Source of the DNA: CBDUQI01 sp965369325
Lineage (GTDB): Bacteria; Pseudomonadota; Gammaproteobacteria; Steroidobacterales; JBCBZW01
Direction: 5' to 3'
NCBI GenBank assembly: GCA_965369325.1
Contig: CBDUQI010000196.1
Location: forward strand, 1-11,146
DNA length: 11,146 bases
Positions 1-8,400 of this stretch are shown here, piece after piece. A model generated the notes under the pieces. It made no database searches and had not been told where the DNA came from. It saw only the letters and a list, made by a program, of their open reading frames with translations. Made by a program: the position numbers and the translations under genes. The stretch's first letter is position 1, and each line of letters begins with the position of its first letter.

Positions 1-1067
1 TCGACGACCTGGACTTCGCCCCCGACGGCAACCTCTATCACAGCAATTTCAGCACCTCGCTGTTTCGGATGGACCCGCTGACCGGTGTGCAGACCCAAGT
101 AGGCCCTGGCATTACCGACGCACTGGGTGGGCTGGCGACGCGCCAGCCACTGGATGCGCCCTTGAGTCGCAGCGCCAGCTTTATTGGCGATGTGGTACTG
201 GTGGATACGGACACAGGGACGGGACAGTTCGCCGGTCTAGGGGTAGGTAGCGAGTTCGCCGGTATTTTCCGTTACGGTACCAGTGCGATGCAGTCCAGTG
301 AGGTTGTGTTCGAGCCGACCGAGCGAAATTTCAAGTTCCTGGGGGCACCGTTTGCGTCCACGTTGTTCGTGGGTGCGGGTGAGGTAGACAGCTTGGAAGT
401 GTCCGTGAACATGCAGGACAACGTGACCCTCGATGTGGAGTCGGCTGTGCTGTTGACCTCCATTTTGGGTGAGCCAGTGCTGCCAGGCACGATGATAGAC
501 ACGTGGACCGCGGGCGCTCTGAGCGTGGGCGCTTTCGAGCAAGACCCCAACCCGAATGATGGAGATGACGAGGAGCTGTTGTTCAACGGCGTCCTGTTCG
601 AAATGGTGTTTATCGATCTGTCCGCGAGCATTCACAGCTATCTTGGATTCAAGCCCGAGCCGCCTGCCGTGGAGGATGTGGATCTGGTGGTATTTACCGT
701 CACCGAGGGCGATGCGGTGGGGAATGTACTGTACTTTGCCTTGGGCGTGGTTAACACGGTGGGTGATCTGGATCAGGATAGCGTGGGCGACCTGCAAGAC
801 AACTGCCTGCTACTGGTCAACCCGATGCAGCGTGACAGCAACGGCGATGGCTTTGGCAATCTGTGCGACGCCGACTTGGATGGCAACTGCTCAGTCGACT
901 TCGCGGATCTGGCGGCGATGAAGGCGGTGTTCTTCAGCAGTGATCCGGACGCCGATCTGGACGGCAATGGGTCGGTGGACTTCGCGGATCTCAGCCTGAT
1001 GAAGGATGCATTCTTCGCCAGCCCTGGCCCCAGCGAATTGCCCAACGATTGCCTCGCCAGGCGGTAA
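1..1067 (+). CDS. Secreted protein with TSP3 repeat and dockerin-like C-terminus (5' partial)
   Basis: The reading frame is open from base 3, so the gene begins outside the window; the first in-window ATG (69) is internal. The upstream part (D-D-L-D-F-A-P-D-G-N-L-Y) resembles one blade of a secreted beta-propeller or SMP-30-like protein. The middle (about 180-760) is a beta-rich, acidic region that I do not recognise. From about 765 to 869 there is a thrombospondin type 3-like calcium-binding repeat, with D-x-D-x-D spacing, a DNC motif and a closing LCD. It is followed (873-1017) by two dockerin-like F-hand loops, DLDGNCSVDFADL and DLDGNGSVDFADL, each ending in a short hydrophobic helix. The protein ends 17 residues later, at TAA 1065-1067. 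This tail is known from many marine Gammaproteobacteria that have no cellulosome, so calcium-dependent stabilisation or surface association is more likely than cellulosome assembly. The function of the whole protein is unknown. A signal peptide is expected but would lie outside the window. Confidence 0.85.
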   Translation, partial: DDLDFAPDGNLYHSNFSTSLFRMDPLTGVQTQVGPGITDALGGLATRQPLDAPLSRSASFIGDVVLVDTDTGTGQFAGLGVGSEFAGIFRYGTSAMQSSEVVFEPTERNFKFLGAPFASTLFVGAGEVDSLEVSVNMQDNVTLDVESAVLLTSILGEPVLPGTMIDTWTAGALSVGAFEQDPNPNDGDDEELLFNGVLFEMVFIDLSASIHSYLGFKPEPPAVEDVDLVVFTVTEGDAVGNVLYFALGVVNTVGDLDQDSVGDLQDNCLLLVNPMQRDSNGDGFGNLCDADLDGNCSVDFADLAAMKAVFFSSDPDADLDGNGSVDFADLSLMKDAFFASPGPSELPNDCLARR

Positions 1068-1115
1068 CGAGAACGGCTGGAGTTGCTTTTGTCATGAAAG
1101 ATATGCGCCTGGTAG

Positions 1116-1130
1116 AAAGCGGCGCTTTTT
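1116..1130 (+). terminator. Weak hairpin plus T-run, candidate terminator of the dockerin-tail gene
   Basis: A 5-bp stem AAAGC/GCTTT with a 3-base loop runs directly into TT, about 50 bases after the upstream stop codon. The stem is short and AT-containing. An alternative pairing GGCGC (1121-1125) with GCGCC (1134-1138) is stronger but lacks a following T-run. Position favours a terminator; strength does not. Confidence 0.25.
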
Positions 1131-1149
1131 GGCGCGCCCTTAAGCTCTT

Positions 1150-1176
1150 TTGCTCCAAACGGTAACGCCCTACAAT
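1150..1176 (+). promoter_or_regulatory. Candidate sigma70 promoter for the TIR-STAND-WD40 gene
   Basis: TACAAT at 1171-1176 matches the -10 consensus at five of six bases. The best upstream hexamer, TTGCTC at 1150-1155, matches only TTG and sits at a short 15-base spacing; TTTTGC at 1148-1153 has the ideal 17-base spacing but a poorer match. The predicted start near 1183 would leave a leader of about 22 bases that includes the ribosome binding site at 1189. The intergenic gap is only 137 bases, so a promoter here is expected. Confidence 0.35.
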
Positions 1177-1188
1177 CCTCCTCTGAAC

Positions 1189-1195
1189 AGGTGGA
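1189..1195 (+). promoter_or_regulatory. Ribosome binding site that favours a TTG start
   Basis: AGGTGGA is the only purine-rich Shine-Dalgarno-like stretch ahead of the gene. It lies 9 bases before TTG 1205 and 15 bases before ATG 1211. An in-frame TGA at 1184-1186 rules out any start further upstream. Spacing favours TTG, while codon preference favours ATG; the choice changes the protein by only two residues. Confidence 0.45.
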
Positions 1196-1204
1196 CGCGG
1201 ATCC

Positions 1205-4200
1205 TTGCCGATGGGCTATCAGGCCTTCCTATCTTATAACTCGCTGGATCAACCGGCGGTCGAGGTATTGGCCAAGCGGTTGATAAATAAAGAGATCAGT
1301 GTGTTCCTGGACGTTTGGGATTTGATTCCGGGTACGGCTTGCCAACCGGCCCTGGAGAAAGCTCTTAACGAATCCGAGACCTGTGTGGTGTTCATTGGTC
1401 CCTCGGGTTTGGGACCCTGGCAAACAGAAGAAATGCATGCTGCGATCTCGCGGCGAGTCAGCACCTCCCAATCGTTTCGTGTGATCCCAGTCGTTTTGCC
1501 GGGCGGGCAACGTCAACGCAAGAGCACGTTGCCGATGTTCCTAACCAACTCAACCTGGGTGGAATTCTCCAATGGGACACTCGACGATGACCAAGTGTTT
1601 CATCGCCTCGTATCCGGCATATTGGGGATGGCACCTGGCCCGGCGCCTGCGAACGCGCTCTACGTCGGCGAGTGTCCGTATCCAGGCTTAAAAGCATTCG
1701 AGGAGGCCGATGCTCGTTTCTTTTTTGGCCGCGACTCGGAAGTTGACTGGCTCGTTGAGCGTCTTACCCCGAACTTGGCCGATGTCCTCAACGAAAACCG
1801 CTTTGTGAGCGTCATCGGCGCCTCAGGGAGCGGCAAGTCATCGCTCGTGCGTGCAGGCCTGGTTCCCGCCCTGAAAAGCGGGCGGAGTAGGAACGGCAAA
1901 GGAATCCCAGGGAGTACGAACTGGCCGATTATCTTGCTCCGTCCCGGTTCGGAGCCGCTTAAGAGCTTGGCGGATGCGCTCTTGCAAAACGATGCGGCCA
2001 AGGCCCTGTTGGTAAAACCGCTCGAATTCGCGGACGACATGCTGGAGGATAAACGTACATTGCACGGCGCGGTCGGATCCGTGCTCCACGATACGCCGGC
2101 GGACAGTCGATTCGTAATCGTCGTCGATCAGTTCGAGGAGCTGTTTACGCAGTTTGATTTTCGATTAGCGCAGCGTCGCGACGACACTAGCAAGCGAGGG
2201 CTTGACGCGCAGCGCCAAGCGTTCATCAACAATCTACTCTATGCCACGGAAGTTCGCGGTGGTCGGGCGCTTGTGATCATCACGATGCGAGCCGACTTCT
2301 ACAGTAGGTGCGCCGGCTACACGGAACTATGCCATGTGCTGGGCGATGGGCAAGACCTTGTTCCGCCCCTGCACGAAGACGGTCTAAGGGCAGCCATCGA
2401 GCAGCCTGCTCAACTGTGCGGATTCGAACTTGAGGACGGCTTGATCGACTTGCTGGTGCAAGACATGCGACAACAACCCGCCGGGGCGCTGCCGCTTCTT
2501 CAGCACACACTCTTCTTACTTTGGCAACAGAGTCAAGGGGCCCGCCTGAGGGTGAATTCTTACCGGCAGATCGGAGGTATTGCAGGCGCCCTTGAGACGC
2601 ACGCGAACCACGTTTATCAAGAGGAACTCTCAGACGATCGACAACGCGACGTCTGCCGAGGAATCATGCTGATGTTGACAACACTCGGCGAAGGTACGGA
2701 AGACACTACCCGCCGAATTCCCCGTTCGCTGCTTGGGGAGAGTGAGTCGGTTGAAGAAGTCCTGCTGCGCCTGTCGAGCGGACGACTGATCACGATCAGC
2801 GAAACCGATCCGCCGCAAATCGAGGTGGCGCATGAAGCGCTAATTCGCGGCTGGGGTGAACTGCGACGTTGGCTTAACGCAGATCGCGAATCACTACGCA
2901 CGCTACACCAATTGCTCGACGCGGCGGCGAACTGGGACAGACACAGCCGGGACGGATCTTACCTGTATACCGGATCGCGGTTGCTGCAGGCAGAGGAATG
3001 GCTGCAGTTTCAATCAGAAGCAATTGAGAGTTGGCCGCTCGCGATGGAGTTCGTTGCACAGTCCAGGGAAGGCGAAGCCAAGGCGCGCTCCGAGCGCGAA
3101 CAACTGGAACAAGCAGCTCAAGAAGCAGAAAAGCAACGTTTGGCCGACCAAGCAAAGGCAGCGGAAGCAGTTGCCGCGGTAGAGCAGGACAAGACGCAAC
3201 GCACGCGTCGGTTGCTCGGCGTGGTGGCGGGCGTTGCGGTGTTGGCTGTCGCCGCGGCGGTGACCGCTCTTTTGTTCCAGCGAGAAGCCCGTGAAGCGGC
3301 GGTGGTCGCCCAAGTGGAACTCACTCGGGCAGAGTGGTTATCGTATGCTGCCCAAATACGCTCAGTGGAGCGCGAGTGGGATACTGGGAATGCGCTTTAC
3401 GCGGAACAGCATTTAGCGTCCACACGAGAGGATTTTCGTGGGTGGGAATTCGGACATTTGTCCTATCGCCTCCCAAGGACCCTCACTGGGCACGCCAGTA
3501 GTGTCTATAGCTTGGACTTCAGTCCGGATGGCCGCCGGATCGTTAGCGGCGGTAGTGTCTATAGCGTGGGGTTCAGTCCGGATGGCGGTCGGATAGTTAG
3601 TGGCGGCGGCGACGATACCGTTCGAGTGTGGGAGGCGAGTACCGGAGCAGAGGTGCTCACCCTCACTGGGCATGCCAATAGTGTTATGAGTGTGGGGTTC
3701 AGCCCGGATGGCCAGCGGATCGTAAGTGGCAGCATCGACGCTACAGTCAGAGTGTGGGAGGCCAGTACTGGTGCAGAAGTACTCACCCTCACGGGGCATT
3801 CCAATAGTGTCTTGAGTGTGGCGTTCAGCGCGGATGGTCAGCGAATCGTCAGCGGAGGCGTCGATGCTACCGTTAGAGTGTGGGAGGCGTTTAACGGAAC
3901 GCAAGTGCTCACCCTCACTGGGCACTCCAGTAGTGTCTATGACGTGGGGTTCAGCCCGGATGGTCAGCGGATTGTTGGCGGTAGCGTCGACGGCACCGTC
4001 AGGGTGTGGGAGGCGAGCACTGGAGAAGAACTCCTCACGCTCACTGGGCATTCCGGTAGTGTTTTGAGCGTGGGGTTCAGCCCGGATGGTCGGCAGATCG
4101 TTAGCGGCGGCCACGACGACACCGTCAGAGTGTGGGAGGCGAACACCGGCGCACAGGTGCTCACCCTCACGGGGCACTCCAGTGGTGTCTTGAGCGTGGG

Positions 4201-5365
4201 GTTCAGTCCGGACGGCCAGCGGATCGTTAGTGGCGGCGGCGGCGATATCGTTCGGGTGTGGAAGGCCAGCACTGGAGAGGAAGTGCTCACGCTTACCGGG
4301 CATTCCAGTAGCGTCTTGAGTGTGGGGTTCAGCCCGGATGGTCATCGGATCGTTAGTGGCGGCGGCGATGACATCGTGCGGGTTTGGGAGGCCCGCACTG
4401 GAACGCAAGTGCTCACCCTTACCGAGCATTGTGGTAGCGTCTTGAGTGTGGGGTTCAGCCCGGATGGTCATCGGATCGTCAGCGGCAGCGTCGACGCCAC
4501 CGTCAGGGTGTGGGAGGCCATCAGCGGCGCGCAAGTACTTACCCTCGCCGGGCATTCTAATGATGTCTCGAGCGTGGCGTTCAGCCCGGATGGCCAGTGG
4601 ATCGTCAGCGGCAGCATTGATGCTACCGTCACGGTGTGGGAGGCGAACACTGGAACGCAAGTGCTCTCGTTCACCGGTCATCCCGGTGGTGTCTTGAGTG
4701 TGGCGTTCAGCCCCGATGGTCATCGGATTATCAGCGGTGGTCACGACGACACCGTCGGGGTGTGGGAGGCCAGCACAGGAGAAAAGGTGAAGGAACTCAC
4801 CGGGCATTCCAGTAGTGTCTTAAGCGTGGCGTTCAGCCCGGATGGCCGGTGGATCGTTAGCGGCGGACGCGATGGTACCGTTAGGGTGTGGGAGGCCAGC
4901 ACAGGCTTGGAGGTGTTTGCTCTCACCGGGCATTCCAGTAGTGTTTATAGTGTGGGATTCAGCCCGGATGGCCAGTGGATCGCTAGCGGCAGCGTCGATG
5001 CCACGGTCAGGGTATGGGAGGCCAGTACCGGAGCGCAACGGCTCGCCCTCGCCGGGCATTCCAGTGGTGTCTATAGTGTGGGGTTCAGCCCGGATGGTCG
5101 GCGGATTGTTAGCGGTAGCCTCGATGAGACCGTCCGGGTATGGGAGGCCAGCACGGGAACGGAAGTGCTCACCCTCGCCGGGCATTCCAGTAGCGTCCAT
5201 AGCGTAGCGTTCAGCGCGGATGGCCAAAGAATCGTTAGCGGCAGCGGCGATGGCACCGTCAAGGTATGGAGTAGCGCGATCCAAAAAAACGGGCCATTCA
5301 TAAGACCGACTAAAGTCAGTTATAGTCGAAGTCCATCGATGATGTCATTACTGCATTCGCAATAG
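1205..5365 (+). CDS. TIR - nSTAND1 NTPase - TM - WD40 repeat protein, NLR-like receptor
   Basis: A 1386-residue multidomain protein. Residues 4-~130 form a TIR domain (F-L-S-Y-N-S box 1, D-x-W-D-L-I-P-G box 2, G-L-G-P-W-x-x-E-E region). Residues ~150-600 form an nSTAND1 NTPase: Walker A GASGSGKS at 205-212, Walker B V-I-V-V-D-Q-F-E-E with D308 and E311/E312, RADFY at 362-366, and the winged-helix AHEALIR at 542-548. A charged Ala/Glu/Lys stretch, probably coiled coil, spans ~620-668, followed by one hydrophobic helix at about 670-691. Residues 760-1355 hold 14 WD40 blades, enough for two seven-bladed propellers, then a 31-residue tail. In the STAND class, ligand binding to the repeats lets ATP drive oligomerisation of the effector domain; TIR effectors usually degrade or modify NAD. 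Immune or cell-death signalling is therefore inferred. Odd points: the box-2 region lacks the expected catalytic Glu (C46-Q47-P48), blade 1 is internally duplicated, and the blades are almost identical. It is monocistronic and convergent with the next gene. Domain calls are firm; the biological role is not. ATG 1211 is the alternative start. Confidence 0.93.
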   Translation: MPMGYQAFLSYNSLDQPAVEVLAKRLINKEISVFLDVWDLIPGTACQPALEKALNESETCVVFIGPSGLGPWQTEEMHAAISRRVSTSQSFRVIPVVLPGGQRQRKSTLPMFLTNSTWVEFSNGTLDDDQVFHRLVSGILGMAPGPAPANALYVGECPYPGLKAFEEADARFFFGRDSEVDWLVERLTPNLADVLNENRFVSVIGASGSGKSSLVRAGLVPALKSGRSRNGKGIPGSTNWPIILLRPGSEPLKSLADALLQNDAAKALLVKPLEFADDMLEDKRTLHGAVGSVLHDTPADSRFVIVVDQFEELFTQFDFRLAQRRDDTSKRGLDAQRQAFINNLLYATEVRGGRALVIITMRADFYSRCAGYTELCHVLGDGQDLVPPLHEDGLRAAIEQPAQLCGFELEDGLIDLLVQDMRQQPAGALPLLQHTLFLLWQQSQGARLRVNSYRQIGGIAGALETHANHVYQEELSDDRQRDVCRGIMLMLTTLGEGTEDTTRRIPRSLLGESESVEEVLLRLSSGRLITISETDPPQIEVAHEALIRGWGELRRWLNADRESLRTLHQLLDAAANWDRHSRDGSYLYTGSRLLQAEEWLQFQSEAIESWPLAMEFVAQSREGEAKARSEREQLEQAAQEAEKQRLADQAKAAEAVAAVEQDKTQRTRRLLGVVAGVAVLAVAAAVTALLFQREAREAAVVAQVELTRAEWLSYAAQIRSVEREWDTGNALYAEQHLASTREDFRGWEFGHLSYRLPRTLTGHASSVYSLDFSPDGRRIVSGGSVYSVGFSPDGGRIVSGGGDDTVRVWEASTGAEVLTLTGHANSVMSVGFSPDGQRIVSGSIDATVRVWEASTGAEVLTLTGHSNSVLSVAFSADGQRIVSGGVDATVRVWEAFNGTQVLTLTGHSSSVYDVGFSPDGQRIVGGSVDGTVRVWEASTGEELLTLTGHSGSVLSVGFSPDGRQIVSGGHDDTVRVWEANTGAQVLTLTGHSSGVLSVGFSPDGQRIVSGGGGDIVRVWKASTGEEVLTLTGHSSSVLSVGFSPDGHRIVSGGGDDIVRVWEARTGTQVLTLTEHCGSVLSVGFSPDGHRIVSGSVDATVRVWEAISGAQVLTLAGHSNDVSSVAFSPDGQWIVSGSIDATVTVWEANTGTQVLSFTGHPGGVLSVAFSPDGHRIISGGHDDTVGVWEASTGEKVKELTGHSSSVLSVAFSPDGRWIVSGGRDGTVRVWEASTGLEVFALTGHSSSVYSVGFSPDGQWIASGSVDATVRVWEASTGAQRLALAGHSSGVYSVGFSPDGRRIVSGSLDETVRVWEASTGTEVLTLAGHSSSVHSVAFSADGQRIVSGSGDGTVKVWSSAIQKNGPFIRPTKVSYSRSPSMMSLLHSQ
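3482..5269 (+). repeat. WD40-coding tandem array, 126-bp unit, 14 blades
   Basis: The sensor half of the TIR-STAND gene is a direct tandem array with a period of 42 codons. Each unit reads approximately LTGHSSSVLSVGFSPDGQ, then R-I-V-S-G-x-x-D-x-T-V-R-V-W-E-A-x-T-G and a short linker. Fourteen W codons close fourteen blades. One GH is changed to EH (blade 8), and the last blade ends at its Trp without the linker. The scaffold is conserved at DNA level too (for example, repeated TTCAGCCCGGATGG), which suggests recent amplification or gene conversion. Differences cluster at a few positions: residue 9 (L/Y/M/S/H), 18-19 (Q/R/H then R/W/Q), 25 (G/I/V/H/R/L), 27 (D/A/G/E) and 38-39. The array is prone to expansion, contraction and short-read misassembly. 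Confidence 0.95.
3500..3607 (+). repeat. 54-bp in-frame tandem duplication inside the first WD40 blade
   Basis: Two adjacent 54-base copies (3500-3553 and 3554-3607) encode SVYSLDFSPDGRRIVSGG and SVYSVGFSPDGGRIVSGG. Blade 1 is therefore 60 residues long instead of 42. Equivalently, the copies could be the remains of an extra blade that lost 72 bases by recombination between repeats. Either way the frame is kept. The second copy leads into the normal D-D-T-V-R-V-W end of the blade. Confidence 0.9.
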
Positions 5366-5471
5366 AGTGAGGCGGTCACCTCGGTACTTGTGGCGATACC
5401 CCCTTAGCCCGCCGTACGTGACCGGGCATCAACGCCTTTTTAATAATCCGAGGCACCTGGCTGAGGATCTG

Positions 5472-8400
5472 CTAGCGCGTGTATAACTGTCGAGTGGTGA
5501 GGTGTACGTCGATGCGCGCGATCCGCCCGCTGCGTTGAAACAGTTCGCTGGCAACAGATCGTGGCAGCTCTATATCTGCCAGAGTCTGCGGTGGGTTGTC
5601 GTCATAGCTCACCGTCAGTGACGGTGCTGCTGCATCACCCAGATGGTATACGATCGGCACCTGGCACCAGGTAAAGCCGAGCGCATGCACGGGTATCCTC
5701 AGCGTGTGCCAGTGCCCGTGCACATCCACATAGCGCAACGGTTGCGGGCTGCTCACGAATTCGCGTGCTCGCAGCAGGGCAGGGTCGAACCGCACTGTGC
5801 CGCGGTCGACGCACACGCCCAGTTCGCCAAAGCGACTGAGCACCTCTTCTTTCACCTGCCCGGTCATGCCAGGCTGCTGTGCGCCAATGTGTCCAGGGGT
5901 GTGCGAGTAGGGGTCGGTAGGGAAGGCACCGTATTCGGCGGGCGTTTTATTAAAACCCAGACCCTTGCGAACGCGGTAGTACAATTGAGCCAGCCGATCC
6001 AGCGTGCCGACGTCAGCATCCTGTGCACGTGCGCCGAAGAAGTTCTCCTGCACGGCAAGCAACAACTTGGCCACCATATGCCAGTAAATGCTGCCGACGC
6101 CTTCAAACCCGAACATGCCGCCGGAGCGCCCGGTGAAGGCCTTGTGGTTGAACACCTGCTCGTAGAGCGCGGCCAGCGGTGCGCGCGACACATTCACAGC
6201 CTCGCCGTATTCCGCAAGCAATGTGTCCAGCTGGCGGTTTAGTGCATTGACGTTGGTAAGATCAGGATGGAATCGATAGATGCCCTGAGCATCAATTTGA
6301 ATGATGCGGGTATCGTTTGCTTCTAGCATTTGCGTCACCAACCCCATCGCCTCGACGGCCTCGGCAGGCACACGGTTTTTCTGCAGGAAGGTAGGTAGCT
6401 GGCGATCGGGGTAGAGCAGAAACGATTGCTGATCGGGGCGGTACAGATCACTCTCGAACATTGCCTGCAGCAGCTCCACCGCCTGCGCGGGCGCAATGGC
6501 GCCACAGCTCAGCACCGCCACTTGCCCCTCCAGCATAGGATATAGCGGGTCTATATTTACCCGGTCGGGTGAGAGGCCCAGCAGATTGTAAGCGTGATAC
6601 AGGCCATCCGCGCGCTGATTGGCGCGAATGCTGTGATCGATTGCCGTCATCGCATCTTTCAGCAGGTCCGTGATGCTGGCGAGCGGCTGCGATGTCAGCC
6701 CGCTGAGGGTGCCGCTTTCATATACACCAAGCCGATAACGACTGGCGGCCATCCCGAGGTCGGTGAGCAGCTGATGGCGCTGACGAGCGTCGGTTGCATT
6801 CTCACCCAGGTGCTGCACGGCGTGTTTAAGGGCGGTCGCGGTCTCGGTGAGCCACACGCTTACCTCATGCGATATCTGTGTGGTATCGGGATGCTCGAGC
6901 AGTAGGGTTTGCAGGAAGTCGATGTAGCGACGTAGGTAGTAGAGGGTGACCATCGAAAGACCCTGGCCGACCAGCGCATTGTTAGCGTCGTTCCACTCGG
7001 GCCGCTGGGTGTTCAGCCAGATGCCTCCGTCGATCACAAGATTGCCCAGCTTGGCCAGCAACGGGACCAGCAGCTTTTCCAGCAGGTTGACCTGATACAC
7101 CTCGCCCCGCGTATCCAACAACAGTTTGCCGTCGTTACCCAGCCTTGCGACGTATGCCTCAATTTTCTGTGCCAACGCATGGTCGTACTCAACCGTGCTC
7201 TTGGCATTGTCCAGTAATGCGTCGAATGGTTTGATTCGGTACGGCACGTTGGCGTAGCTGAAGATGCGGTGCTGCAGCAGATGTTGCAGACGATCGGGAT
7301 GGAAGCGGCGGGAGAGTTCCAGCAGTTTTTGCAGATAGATGATCTGATGATCACCCCAGTAGCCGATGTAGCTCCACGGGTCTTCGTTGTCCTCGACTTC
7401 CCAGTCGATACCCTCGTTCGTAATTCGGTAAGGGTTGTAGCCATCAATCGTGGACGCGTTGACGAACTTGGCGATGACGTGTTCGATGAACGCCGGGTAG
7501 CTGAAGAGCAACGCTTCCCAGTTCTGAAAAATATCGCGCCAGTTACCCTGATAACTGAGCAAGCGCTCACCTTGTTCATCGGTTAGTCGGATCGCGAACT
7601 GGTTCCAAGGCCGGCTAGGGTCACCGTGGCGCCGGCCGAAGGTGATGGGCAGGTACTCATACGCCAGTCGCTCGAACTGAGGCTCGGCCAGCTCGGCCAC
7701 ACGGCTCATCAGGAGCGCGCAATCCAGTTGCGCCGGCAATCCTTCCAGCATCGCCCGCTGACGGTCGTACAGATTACGATCGAATAGCCGCACGTGTTGG
7801 GCGAACGCCCGTGCGGAAATCTGATACTGGTTATCAACAATGCCACCGCGCATTACATTAAACATGACATTGGCGTAGTGGTGCGCTGAGACGGTCTCCT
7901 CAGCGGTCTGCTGAAAGCCATCAGCCGCAGCCATAATGCGGGCCAGGGCGTCGGTACCCCGTGCGACCGATCGGGTAATCGCACGGTTCAACGCGAGTGG
8001 CGTGCGCAGCGCATGCATCAGCGCTACGGCATCGCTCTGCGTCTGCTCTACGTTGGCGACGATTCTCCAGCGCTGCGAGGCCCGGGGCGCCAGCGCCAGT
8101 GAGGCGTTTAGCAGGTAGGCGCCGCGAATGCCTCGGGTATGGGGTTCTTGGATGAGCGCCTGGCCGTCCCGAAAATTGTCGAGTTGTCGGGTGGACAACA
8201 GCGTCTGGCTATCCTCAAGGCCGATACCAAAAACGGTAGTTGCACGTAGCGATTCGCACGGCTCAGCGCGGTCGGAGATGCCCGAGAAGAGACTGAACAG
8301 AGCTAGCCCGGTGGTCGCCTCCAGTTCGTTCCACTTGTAGGCATCCACCAGATAGCTGGAGTTGGTCTGCATCGCACGGGGCGTACCGGCGGGCATGATG

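Noticed and set aside
69..71. ATG as the start of the first gene
   Set aside because: The frame is open and reads as protein upstream to base 3 (D-D-L-D-F-A-P-D-G-N-L-Y), so this Met is internal.
3413..4807. A 464-codon open frame on the minus strand across the WD40 array
   Set aside because: It is a shadow of the repeat: a 126-base period is a multiple of three, so one stop-free unit in the reverse frame stays open over many copies. It has no ribosome binding site or family-like sequence.
3482..5269. CRISPR or intergenic satellite repeat
   Set aside because: The repeats are direct, contiguous, in frame and encode WD40 blades; there are no unique spacers between them.
5366..5471. Terminator between the convergent genes
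   Set aside because: CGCCTTTTT near 5432-5440 is preceded only by a 3-bp GGC/GCC stem, and no strong hairpin was found by eye on either strand.
5643..6242. 199-codon + strand open frame opposite the phosphorylase-like gene
   Set aside because: It lies wholly inside the well-supported minus-strand gene, opposite its conserved C-terminal motifs, and has no recognisable domain.
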